Source: JAIQFF01 sp963788505 (lineage in GTDB: Bacteria; Acidobacteriota; Terriglobia; Terriglobales; Acidobacteriaceae). Taken from it: DNA of 64,000 nt. Under the pieces are notes generated by a model. That model ran no database searches. It was not told where the DNA came from and saw only the letters and a program-made list of their open reading frames with translations. This document shows positions 8,957-16,590 of this stretch, piece after piece. Position 1 is the first letter of the stretch; each line of letters starts with the position of its first letter. Position numbers and translations under genes: made by a program. The stretch lies in the NCBI GenBank assembly GCA_963788505.1, contig CAWBGY010000008.1:139397-203396 (forward strand), written 5' to 3'.

Positions 8957-8990
8957 TCTATGACCGCGACGACTCTATGACCGCGACGAC
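8957..8990 (+). repeat. 17-bp perfect tandem duplication at the arginase start, creating a short upstream reading frame
   Basis: The 17-base unit TCTATGACCGCGACGAC occurs twice head to tail (8957-8973 and 8974-8990). Each copy carries an ATG. The first ATG (8960) is out of frame with arginase and reads MTATTL followed by TGA at 8978-8980, which overlaps the real ATG at 8977. The result is a six-codon upstream frame with an ATGA junction. Confidence 0.75.
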
Positions 8991-9921
8991 CACATCTTCG
9001 TCCAGCATCGTTCCCAAAAAAATTCGGGTGATCGGGGTTCCGCTCGACTTGGGACAGTCGCGCCGCGGCGTGGACATGGGCCCCTCGGCTGTGCGGGTGG
9101 CCGGGCTCGAGGCGCGCCTCGAAGCTCTGGGCCATGTGGTCGAGGATGCGGGAAATGTTTCCGTCGCTATCGCGGAGCAGAAGAAGGAAGGCGACCCACA
9201 CGCCAAATATCTGAAGGAAATTACCGCCACCTGCACCAAGCATGCCGAGATGGTGATCAAGACCCTGGAATCGGGCAAGATACCGCTCGTGCTTGGCGGG
9301 GACCACTCAGTGGCGGCGGGCACGGTGGCCGGGGTGGCAGAGTTCTATCGTCGCCAGAATCAGAAAATCGGATTGATCTGGATTGACGCCCACACCGACA
9401 TCAATACGCCCGAGAGTTCGCCCAGCGGGAACGTCCACGGCATGCCGCTGGCCGCGACCATGGGGCTGGGGCCTTCCGAGCTGGCCAACATTTTCAACTT
9501 CTCGCCCAAGGTGAGGCCGGAAAACTGTGTGCTGGTGGGGGTGCGCGACATTGATGCCATCGAAAAAGAGAATGTTCACCGCGCCGGCATCGGCGTCTTC
9601 ACCATGCGCGATATCGATGAGCGCGGCATGCGCACGGTGATGGAAGAGGCGCTGCGCATGGCCGGGCGCGGTACTGCCGGCTATCACGTCTCTCTCGATA
9701 TGGACTGGATCGATCCCGAGGACGCGCCTGGGGTGGGCACTCCGGTGCGCGGCGGCGCGACTTATCGCGAAGCCCACCTGGCAATGGAAATCATTGCCGA
9801 CCACGGCCGCATGCTGAGCTTCGAGATCGTCGAAGTGAATCCGGTGATTGACGAACACAACCGCACTGCGGACCTGGCGGTCGAACTGGCGCAATCGGCG
9901 TTTGGGAAGAAGATCCTTTAG
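8977..9921 (+). CDS. rocF: Arginase
   Basis: A 314-residue ureohydrolase that splits arginine into ornithine and urea with two manganese ions. All ligands are visible: GGDHS (His110), DAHTD (Asp137, His139, Asp141) and SLDMD (Asp241, Asp243). The SGNVHGMPL loop and GTPVRGG segment fit arginase better than agmatinase. The N-terminus carries a Thr/Ser stretch coded by the 17-bp duplication. It is a single gene between repeats, with no other arginine catabolic gene nearby. Confidence 0.9.
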   Translation: MTATTTSSSSIVPKKIRVIGVPLDLGQSRRGVDMGPSAVRVAGLEARLEALGHVVEDAGNVSVAIAEQKKEGDPHAKYLKEITATCTKHAEMVIKTLESGKIPLVLGGDHSVAAGTVAGVAEFYRRQNQKIGLIWIDAHTDINTPESSPSGNVHGMPLAATMGLGPSELANIFNFSPKVRPENCVLVGVRDIDAIEKENVHRAGIGVFTMRDIDERGMRTVMEEALRMAGRGTAGYHVSLDMDWIDPEDAPGVGTPVRGGATYREAHLAMEIIADHGRMLSFEIVEVNPVIDEHNRTADLAVELAQSAFGKKIL

Positions 9922-9936
9922 CCAGCAGTGCAGGCC

Positions 9937-10048
9937 CGTGTGGGTCGGACACTCCTGTCCGACGCTTTTGACCTGGACTTTGATTTTCCCGATCGGATGC
10001 CGAAAGATCAAAATCAAAATCGTCGGACAGGAGTGCCCGACCCACACG
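9937..10048. repeat. Dispersed repeat R2, copy 2
   Basis: Inverted ends CGTGTGGGTCGGACACTCC and GAGTGCCCGACCCACACG flank an AT-rich core with AAAATCAAAATC. It lies between the convergent arginase gene and the next minus-strand gene, so it could also act as a bidirectional transcription stop. No T-tract is obvious. Confidence 0.8.
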
Positions 10049-10055
10049 GCCGCAC

Positions 10056-11402
10056 CTATTTGTTCATGCAGGCCGGAATTTCAATATTTGCCGGACCGGT
10101 GAGCGGGCCGTAATTCATCTGGATCCCGCCGGCGCCGCTCGGATCGACCATCTCAATCCGCAACGGCAAGCCGGTATCCTTGGCCACGAACAGGTGCACC
10201 GTGCCCTGGGTTTTTGCGTTTTCGTTGTCGTAGAACTCATAGCCGTCCGCCATGGTGCCGTTCACGTTCTGGTCGCCAATGGGGTGCAGGTCGGTGAGGT
10301 TGGGGTTGGCTTGACTGCCCGATGCGTCGCTCGGCGGGAGGTCCCGGCAATGCCAGGAAAACATGTCCCGCTCCTTCTTCAGCATCCGGGGCGCTTCCGC
10401 GTGCGCCATTGCGACCCCAGCGGCAGTCATTCCTGCGCCGATCGCACCCATGGGTCCTTCCGCCGCGGCACGGGCCATCGAGGTCGCGGCCATGCGGTCC
10501 AACTCCGCCAGGTCGTGAGCTGCCTTTTCCGCGGCCTCCTTCAGTAATCGAGGCACCGCCGCCGAAGTAATCAGCGACGCCCCGCGGCCGTTTTGCACCA
10601 CCGACCGAATCTCCCAGTCATCCACCGTTCCCGGCACGTCCGTGGCCTGCATTTTGTAGTGCATGGTGTATTGGCGCGTATTGCCCTCGACGACCAATTC
10701 CCCCGGACTGAATATGCTCTGGGCCATCTGCGCCATTCGGGGATCACTGGTCTGCATGCTCATGACCATGTGATAACCGGGCTGGGTCTTCAGCCGCATG
10801 AATGAAGTATAGAGGGCGCTATCCAACGGAACGGTCACGCCGGCATGAGCGGGAATAGAGTTGGCTGAGCCCCCTGATCCACCTCCCCTTCCGGACCTCC
10901 TTGCGTTGCGTTGGGCCATCGAGGCTTGCATACGCTCCCGCATTTCAGGTGGCATGTTGGCCATCATTTGCTGCATCTGCTGCATTTGATCGGATGACAT
11001 TCCCTGCGGCATTCCCTGCGGGCTCATGCCCTGGGTCATGCCGGATGACGCGTCTGGAGCCGAATCTTGAGTTGTGTTCGTATTTGACGCAGCCCCCGCA
11101 TTCTCCGCCGCTGCGGCAGCATCTTTCTTCTTCGACTCCGCCGCCAGCATGGCTCGGACCACCTTGCTGCTGACCCCGGCCTGGTTCAGCGACTGCAGGC
11201 CGGTGGAGGAGAGATCGAATTGCGTGTCATTGGCGGCAATGGCCGCCACAATCGCCGTTTCCGCCATTCCAGATTTCACCATCTTGATGACGTCGGCATT
11301 GGTCAGGGGATTTTTCTGCTGCGCGGTCAGCGCAGGTAAGGTAAGAAGAACGATAGCGACGAGGCTTGCCAGTTTGAAGACTCGGGCGAATGACACTCCC
11401 AT
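10056..11402 (-). CDS. Secreted protein of unknown function with LTNADV-type N-terminal domain
   Basis: 448 residues. A signal peptide (1-28) is followed by a small helical domain, PLTNADVIKMVKSGMAETAI to VSSKVVRAML (about 31-88), a motif I recognise as common in acidobacterial exported proteins. Next comes a Met/Gln/Pro-rich linker (GMSPQGMPQGMSSDQMQQMQ, about 120-165) and a C-terminal region ending near Cys445 that resembles DUF4412-like lipoprotein folds only loosely. No catalytic motif is seen. It lies downstream of the CsgG-like gene on the same strand, 144 bases apart, so both may act at the envelope. Confidence 0.6.
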   Translation of the reverse strand: MGVSFARVFKLASLVAIVLLTLPALTAQQKNPLTNADVIKMVKSGMAETAIVAAIAANDTQFDLSSTGLQSLNQAGVSSKVVRAMLAAESKKKDAAAAAENAGAASNTNTTQDSAPDASSGMTQGMSPQGMPQGMSSDQMQQMQQMMANMPPEMRERMQASMAQRNARRSGRGGGSGGSANSIPAHAGVTVPLDSALYTSFMRLKTQPGYHMVMSMQTSDPRMAQMAQSIFSPGELVVEGNTRQYTMHYKMQATDVPGTVDDWEIRSVVQNGRGASLITSAAVPRLLKEAAEKAAHDLAELDRMAATSMARAAAEGPMGAIGAGMTAAGVAMAHAEAPRMLKKERDMFSWHCRDLPPSDASGSQANPNLTDLHPIGDQNVNGTMADGYEFYDNENAKTQGTVHLFVAKDTGLPLRIEMVDPSGAGGIQMNYGPLTGPANIEIPACMNK

Positions 11403-11458
11403 AAATCACCTCATACTTGAGCCAATGGAGCCGTGCTGCTCAGAAAGAAGAGGGCCGG

Positions 11459-11480
11459 AACGGGCGGGCTGCCGCCCGTT
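11459..11480. other. Perfect 9-bp hairpin between two envelope genes
   Basis: AACGGGCGG, a four-base loop (GCTG) and CCGCCCGTT form a strong stem in the gap between the CsgG-like gene and the downstream secreted-protein gene. There is no T-tract on either side. It may be mRNA processing or a repeat remnant; a CCCTTCGACTTCGCTCAGGG hairpin follows at about 11510-11530. Confidence 0.45.
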
Positions 11481-11546
11481 CGTGAAAAGCCAAAAGCCGC
11501 GGGCGAGGGTCCCTTCGACTTCGCTCAGGGCCGGTCCGCGCCAGAT

Positions 11547-12539
11547 TTATTGCGTGACGGTTTTCACCTCGTCGCCGGTCTTGAAACCGCTGCCTGAAAC
11601 CGTGGCGGCGACTGCCGAGATATCGTCGACATCCGTCACGCGTAGCACGCCGACTGCCGTCGCCAGGCGGCGAATCACTTTGCCGGTTGCCGGGTCCTTG
11701 ATTTCCCTGGACACTCGTTCGACAGTCAGTTGGTCGCCCACCTTCACGCCGGCCTTCGCGCCGACATTCAGGATGATCTGTCCTCCGTCCACGGCCGCAA
11801 TCAGTCCTTCAACCACGACGGTGCGCGCCACCAACTTGTCCTTGTCGGCGATCACCTCCGTGCTTGTCTTTTCCACTGCGGCCTTCACGGCTTCCCCGAT
11901 GATGGTGTTCTGGAAATCGCTGCTGCCGAAGTCGGCATTACCGTTGCCGAAACCGTGCCAGTTCCCGCCGCCGCCCAGCAGTGAAGTGCTCTCCCGTTGG
12001 GACTCGCCGTGGCCTTCCGCAACCGCCAGAATTTCGCCCGTATCCACGTCAACCATGCGTGCTGTAAGGGATACGACGGCTTTGGATTTTTTGTGGCCGA
12101 ACCCGCCCAAACCAAAACCACCCAGGGCCCCGCCCGCGCCGCCCAGGTTCAAGTTCTTGGTCTCGTTGCCGAACTCAGTGATACTGCCGACAATGATCGC
12201 GTCCACTCCCAGGAGTTTTCCGATTTTGGCGGCGGAGTTGGGGTTGGCCCGGTCGCTGTTGGAAAAGTTCTGCTCCGTCATGATCTTGTCCAGAGCTTTC
12301 CGCTCAATCACCGAGTAAGTGCCATCCTTGACCAGATAGGTGACCAGCAGGTCGGAAATCCCCTTCCCGATGTCCACATCCTGGCCAAAAATCCCTGCGA
12401 CGCCGCCATGCACCGTGGCGTAATCGAAGTCAAATATCGCAACCCGTTTCTTGCGGGGAGCGGCGGGCGCTTGCTGCGCGTATGCCGAAAGCAAAGAGAG
12501 AAGCAAAAATAGCGCGGCCAGAGACATTACCTTTCGCAT
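11547..12539 (-). CDS. CsgG/curli-assembly-like outer-membrane protein
   Basis: About 330 residues. A signal peptide (MRKVMSLAALFLLLSLLSAYAQ) is followed by a CsgG-type domain: RVAIFDFDYATV, then ISDLLVTYLVKDGTYSVIERKALDKI and LGVDAIIVGSITEFG. A glycine-rich loop (GGAGGALGGFGLGGFG) sits in the middle, and a C-terminal FlgT-like beta domain contains AKAGVKVGDQLTVERV. CsgG forms a secretion pore for curli, but no curli subunit gene is near, and many CsgG-like proteins act elsewhere in envelope assembly. Signal-peptide start is ATG 12539 rather than 12560. Confidence 0.75.
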   Translation of the reverse strand: MRKVMSLAALFLLLSLLSAYAQQAPAAPRKKRVAIFDFDYATVHGGVAGIFGQDVDIGKGISDLLVTYLVKDGTYSVIERKALDKIMTEQNFSNSDRANPNSAAKIGKLLGVDAIIVGSITEFGNETKNLNLGGAGGALGGFGLGGFGHKKSKAVVSLTARMVDVDTGEILAVAEGHGESQRESTSLLGGGGNWHGFGNGNADFGSSDFQNTIIGEAVKAAVEKTSTEVIADKDKLVARTVVVEGLIAAVDGGQIILNVGAKAGVKVGDQLTVERVSREIKDPATGKVIRRLATAVGVLRVTDVDDISAVAATVSGSGFKTGDEVKTVTQ

Positions 12540-12683
12540 GACATGATGTTCCCTTCCCAAAGAGATCAGGACAAGAGACGCCCCGGTCCGGCTTGGCCGA
12601 GGCTAGCTCGGGGTGCAGTCCTGGTCAACCCGTACGGTATGACATTGTGCAAGAATGGAGGGGCCATATCAAGCCCCAGAGCC

Positions 12684-13883
12684 ATGAAAAAACTGCGTGT
12701 CGGCATCCTCTTTGGCGGCCGCAGCGGGGAGCACGAAGTATCCTTGCTCTCGGCTGCATCGGTCCTTAACGCCATTGATAAGAACAAGTACGAGGTCGTG
12801 CCCATTGGAATCACCAAGGAAGGCCGGTGGCTGACGGCTTCGGATGCTGAACTCCTGCTGCGGGGAAAAGGCGAGGCGGGAGGCTCCGCCCAGGCCCATT
12901 TGCGAGCGGGGGATCCTGAAGCCACCCCTGGGGCCGCCGTCCTGGCTACCGGGCAGGCGGTAGTGGTTCCGCCCGAACCTCAACGGCCGGGAGGCTCCCT
13001 GGCCCCCTTCCAGACCGAGGCGGCTTTGACCCGCCGGGCCAGCGACCGGGCCATCAATGTGGACATCATCTTCCCCGTCCTGCACGGAACCTTCGGCGAG
13101 GACGGAACTATCCAGGGATTGTTCGAACTGGCGGACATCGCCTACGTGGGCGCAGGTGTGCTGGGTTCCGCGGCCGGGATGGACAAGGACGTGATGAAGT
13201 CATTGTTCCTCGCCGCCGGACTGCCCATCGTCAAGCACGTCACCGTGCTGCGCAGTGACTGGGAAGCCGGACCGAAGAAGGTCCAAAAACTGGTCGAAAC
13301 CAAGCTGAAGTATCCGGTATTCGTGAAGCCTGCCAATCTGGGATCGTCAGTCGGGATTTCGAAGGCGCGGGAGCGCAAGGAACTGGGCCCCGCGATGGAA
13401 GAGGCCGCGAAATTCGATCGCAAGATCGTGATCGAGCAAGGCGTGGGCGGCAAGAAACAGAAGGCCCGCGAGATCGAAGTTTCGGTGCTCGGCAACGATA
13501 GGCCTGAGGCTTCGGTGCCGGGCGAGATTGTTCCGGGCAAGGAATTCTACGACTACACCGCCAAGTATGTTGATGAAGGATCGAAGTTAATTATTCCGGC
13601 GAAATTAAGCAAAGCCGAAACCGGAAAGATTAAGCAACTGGCCATCAGCGCATTCAAGGCCGTGGACTGTTCCGGACTGGCGCGGGTGGATTTCCTGATG
13701 GACCCTAAGAACCGGAAGATTTATCTCAACGAGATCAATACCATGCCCGGCTTCACCGCGATCAGCATGTATCCCAAGCTGTGGGCGGCTTCGGGGCTGG
13801 CCTATCCCGATTTGATCGAGCGGCTGATCCGGCTAGGGCAAGAGCGGCACGAGGAGAAGAAGAGAAACCAGTACAGCCGGTGA
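12684..13883 (+). CDS. ddl: D-alanine--D-alanine ligase
   Basis: An ATP-grasp ligase of 399 residues that makes the D-Ala-D-Ala dipeptide for peptidoglycan. Visible motifs are LFGGRSGEHEVSLLSA, VFVKPANLGSSVGI (ATP binding), EIVPGKEFYDYTAKYVD (omega loop with the Tyr/Phe of ligases making D-Ala-D-Ala rather than D-Ala-D-Lac) and YLNEINTMPGF (metal ligands). A roughly 45-residue Ala/Pro/Gly-rich insert between about residues 55 and 105 makes it longer than usual. The frame opens at 12543, but homology begins at ATG 12684. Confidence 0.93.
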   Translation: MKKLRVGILFGGRSGEHEVSLLSAASVLNAIDKNKYEVVPIGITKEGRWLTASDAELLLRGKGEAGGSAQAHLRAGDPEATPGAAVLATGQAVVVPPEPQRPGGSLAPFQTEAALTRRASDRAINVDIIFPVLHGTFGEDGTIQGLFELADIAYVGAGVLGSAAGMDKDVMKSLFLAAGLPIVKHVTVLRSDWEAGPKKVQKLVETKLKYPVFVKPANLGSSVGISKARERKELGPAMEEAAKFDRKIVIEQGVGGKKQKAREIEVSVLGNDRPEASVPGEIVPGKEFYDYTAKYVDEGSKLIIPAKLSKAETGKIKQLAISAFKAVDCSGLARVDFLMDPKNRKIYLNEINTMPGFTAISMYPKLWAASGLAYPDLIERLIRLGQERHEEKKRNQYSR

Positions 13884-13886
13884 AAC

Positions 13887-14097
13887 TGTCATCCTGAGCG
13901 GAGTAGCTGCTTCGCTTTGCGAAGCAGCCGCGCAGTCGAAGGACCCCTATACCTGAATCGGCAGCCGGCGGGTCGGGACTACTCCACGAACCGGGCGGAA
14001 AGACTCTCAGATGCGATCGTCAGTGCAACCTGTAGGGGTCCTTCGACTCCGCAGAATGATTCGCACGCGAATCATTCTGCTGCGCTCAGGATGACAG
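13887..14097. repeat. Dispersed repeat R3 (TGTCATCCTGAGC element), copy 1
   Basis: Left end TGTCATCCTGAGCG with GTCGAAGGACCCCTA; right end TAGGGGTCCTTCGACTC with CTCAGGATGACAG. The arms are inverted and enclose about 90 bases of unrelated sequence. Internal hairpins (CTGCTTCGC/GCGAAGCAG and AGAATGATTCGC/GCGAATCATTCT) are present. Related copies lie at 18147-18501 and 23624-23853. Confidence 0.8.
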
Positions 14098-14117
14098 CCT
14101 CTTCCGCTGGCTACCGG

Positions 14118-15968
14118 TCAGTGCCCCAGGAAACGCTCCAGCGCTTCCAGGTCTTTTCCCGCGAGGTCCGCGTACTTCTTGGCCCGGGCTGCATCCCTGT
14201 GCTGCATCGCCTCTTCCGCCTTGAACAGGTTTGTTTTCATGCTTGCCTGGTGGGCAACCATGTCGCCGCGAAGTCCGTAGCCGGCGGCGGCCTGCTCCTG
14301 TTGCAGACGATCCAGCCCGCTGTTGACCGCGGCAGCGCGGTTGGAAAGCTGGTCAACTTCGGTTTCCAATTCGTCCAGCGCAGCCGAATCGTTTGCGGCG
14401 CCGGGCGCGGCCATTCCGCTGTCGCCTTGCGAAGGCATCGCGGCATCGCCGGCCATGCCGTGGTTCCGGGCGGTCAACTTCTTCGTACGGGGATGGCTGG
14501 GCTTGGCCGGGGTCAAATCGCTTTGCTCCGGAGTCGCCGCCGACGGAGCCGGCGCTGGTTGCGTCGCACTCGAGGTGTCCACCGACGCGGTGGTGGCGAC
14601 CGGCGCGGCTGGCGGTGCAGTCGCATCTGGACTCGTGGTTGCACCAGCCGCCGTAGCATCTGGAGCTGGCTGTTGAGTTGGCTGGACTGCGTCCGGCGAC
14701 GTGGTATCCGCGCTCGTGGTGGTCGCGGACACGTCCGGGGCCTTCGCGCTTGTCTTGCTGATCCGGGGCACATAAATTCCAGCAACCACCAGAACGGCGA
14801 GCACGATCAGGGCTCCAAGCGTCATGTATAGGCCACGATGACCGCTCGCCTGGGGAGGCGGCGGGATTGGCAGCGGCGTAGCTGGCGCGGGGTCGACCAC
14901 CGCGCCTTGCTGTGCAATCGTGGCGGCGTTGGCTGCCGACATCGGAGTTGTAGCAGGCATCGGAGGCGAGGCCGGCGCCGGAATCGCCAGCGGCACCGTA
15001 GGCGCAATCAGCCCTGCCGGCGGATCCGGGGCACGACCGGCTGGTCTTTCCATGGTCGGCGAAGCCTCCCAAAAACCAGCCGGCACTTCGGGACCATCCG
15101 CCGTCGTCCCCCCCAACGGGGCCCGTGGGACGGTGGGTGCGACTGCAGAAGTCTTGGGCACGCTGCTCAACGCGTTGGCGAACGCGTCCGCAGTCTGGAA
15201 TCGCTTTGCCGGTTCTTTGGCAATCGACATGAGAATAATTTCGTTGAGCGCCGCGGGTATTCCGGGATTCAGTTCGATCGGTGGCTTGGGGATGGCGTTG
15301 AGGTGCGCGGCCATGACGGAATACTCGGCACTGGCCACGAAAGGCCTCCGGCCAGTGACGAATTCGTAGAGGCAGATGCCAACGGAATACAAGTCGGAGC
15401 GCGCATCCGTCGGGTCGCCCTTTACTTGTTCGGGCGACATGTAGCCGATCGAGCCCAGGGTGGTACCGGTCATGGTCAAACCACGGTCGTCACCGGAACG
15501 CGCGATGCCGAAATCCATCAGCTTGATCACGCCCTGCGTCGTCAACATCATGTTGGCGGGCTTGATGTCGCGGTGAATGATGTGCCGCTGGTGCGCGTAG
15601 CTGACCGCGCTCAACACCTGAGTGATGTACTTGACCGAGTCGTTGACCGGGAGAGGCCCCATCTCCAGCTTGGTCGCCATGGTGGTGCCTTCGACATACT
15701 CCATCACCATGTACAGCTGGTTGTCCGCGGTGAAGGCGGTTCGAAGCGCGGCAATATTGGGATGATCGAGGCTGGCGGTGAGCTTGATTTCACGCTGGAA
15801 GCGAGCGGCCAGTTCGGGCGTTGCCGACAAGTCGGGGAGAAGAACCTTCATCGCTTCAATGCGGTCAGTGATCACGTTCCTGACCCGCCAGACCCGGCCC
15901 ATCCCTCCGCTGCCTAACTCGTTGAGAAGCTCGTAATCACCGATCCGTTTGTTGGTTTGATCGCTCAT
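14118..15968 (-). CDS. Membrane-anchored Hanks-type Ser/Thr protein kinase
   Basis: 616 residues. A kinase domain covers about 10-275: glycine loop LGSGGMGRVW, Lys41 in AMKVLL, catalytic HRDIKPANMM (Asp134), DFG at Asp152, and the GTTLGSIGYMSPEQ activation segment. A proline/alanine-rich linker follows, then one transmembrane helix (LYMTLGALIVLAVLVVAGIYV, near 385-405). The extracytoplasmic part is Thr/Ala/Pro-rich with a final coiled-coil-like region (LDELETEVDQLSNRAAAV). No PASTA repeats are present, so the sensed signal is unknown. All catalytic residues are present, so it should be active. Confidence 0.92.
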   Translation of the reverse strand: MSDQTNKRIGDYELLNELGSGGMGRVWRVRNVITDRIEAMKVLLPDLSATPELAARFQREIKLTASLDHPNIAALRTAFTADNQLYMVMEYVEGTTMATKLEMGPLPVNDSVKYITQVLSAVSYAHQRHIIHRDIKPANMMLTTQGVIKLMDFGIARSGDDRGLTMTGTTLGSIGYMSPEQVKGDPTDARSDLYSVGICLYEFVTGRRPFVASAEYSVMAAHLNAIPKPPIELNPGIPAALNEIILMSIAKEPAKRFQTADAFANALSSVPKTSAVAPTVPRAPLGGTTADGPEVPAGFWEASPTMERPAGRAPDPPAGLIAPTVPLAIPAPASPPMPATTPMSAANAATIAQQGAVVDPAPATPLPIPPPPQASGHRGLYMTLGALIVLAVLVVAGIYVPRISKTSAKAPDVSATTTSADTTSPDAVQPTQQPAPDATAAGATTSPDATAPPAAPVATTASVDTSSATQPAPAPSAATPEQSDLTPAKPSHPRTKKLTARNHGMAGDAAMPSQGDSGMAAPGAANDSAALDELETEVDQLSNRAAAVNSGLDRLQQEQAAAGYGLRGDMVAHQASMKTNLFKAEEAMQHRDAARAKKYADLAGKDLEALERFLGH

Positions 15969-16125
15969 GTCAAAATCTCCCTGTTGGGGTTCTGGGAACG
16001 TAGCAAGCCGTCATCTTGCCGGGGGTAGGTGACTCGGTTCTCATCCGGAAAACCAGGGTCTAGCAAGACCATGATTATGCTCTGGCTGGTATTCGCGGGT
16101 CAAGACGGTCATCCCCGTAGTGTCC

Positions 16126-16285
16126 TGATTCGGCGCTCTGGGCGCTCTTTGCGGCTTTTCTTTGCGAACTTTGCGGTTAAGAGTCTTGGATGACTCGGGC
16201 GAGATCAAACCCTCTAGCGCAAAGGGCGCAAAGAAGGCCGCAGAATTCGCAAAGTTTAAGATCGGGCACTCAACTACCGTGATCG
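16126..16285. repeat. Dispersed repeat R1, copy 2
   Basis: It shares with 1320-1490 the string CTTTGCGAACTTTGCGGTT, the centre ATGACTCGGGCGAGATCA and the arm CGCAAAGGGCGCAAAGAAGG. It lies directly upstream of the SAM riboswitch, and the promoter of the thrC-like operon must lie in or near it. A long open frame starting at 16162 passes through it and through the riboswitch; I do not regard that part as coding. Confidence 0.75.
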
Positions 16286-16350
16286 CAAGAGGCTTGACGA
16301 ACTCCCTGCGCTCCCGGTACCATTCATTAAGTTTGCTCTACGGAGCAGAC

Positions 16351-16474
16351 CTTGGATTTCATGCAGAGTGGCTGAGGGACGAGCCCTACGAAGCCACGAC
16401 AACCGGATCAGAATTCATTTTCTGGTCGCCCGGTGTCAACTCTCGCCCTGCAAAGGGGGAACATGAGATTCGGG
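16351..16474 (+). promoter_or_regulatory. SAM-I (S-box) riboswitch aptamer
   Basis: The conserved core is present in order: AGAGTGGCTGAGGGAC, AGCCCTACGAAGCCAC, then ACAACCGG. All helices can be drawn. P1 pairs 16356-16363 with 16462-16469 (extendable outward). P2 pairs GTGGC 16368-16372 with GCCAC 16393-16397. P3 pairs CCGG 16403-16406 with 16430-16433 and CAGAA 16409-16413 with TTCTG 16420-16424. P4 is CCCT/AGGG with a GCAA loop (16446-16457). The GGTGTCAA junction before P4 also fits. One usual core G (GGCAACC) reads GACAACC. The RNA should sense S-adenosylmethionine and control the downstream genes. Confidence 0.9.
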
Positions 16475-16487
16475 GTGCCGAATTTTT
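16468..16487 (+). terminator. Candidate intrinsic terminator of the SAM riboswitch
   Basis: ATTCGG (16468-16473), loop GGTG, CCGAAT (16478-16483) and a T-run give a short rho-independent stem. It immediately follows and partly shares bases with the 3' strand of P1, as expected for an expression platform. A second hairpin, CCTCTTTTCC/GGAAAGAGG at 16499-16526, could act instead or in addition. The exact antiterminator pairing was not worked out. Confidence 0.6.
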
Positions 16488-16590
16488 AGCATCTCGTTCC
16501 TCTTTTCCTCTATCCAGGGAAAGAGGATTTCGCGTTTCTGGGCGTTGTCCGACGGCTCGTCCCGCAGGCTGCTCCAAAGCGAGTAGCTCG

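Noticed and set aside
16162..16590. N-terminal extension of the thrC-like frame by 143 codons
   Set aside because: It runs through a dispersed repeat and the SAM riboswitch, and homology begins at the zinc ribbon after ATG 16591.
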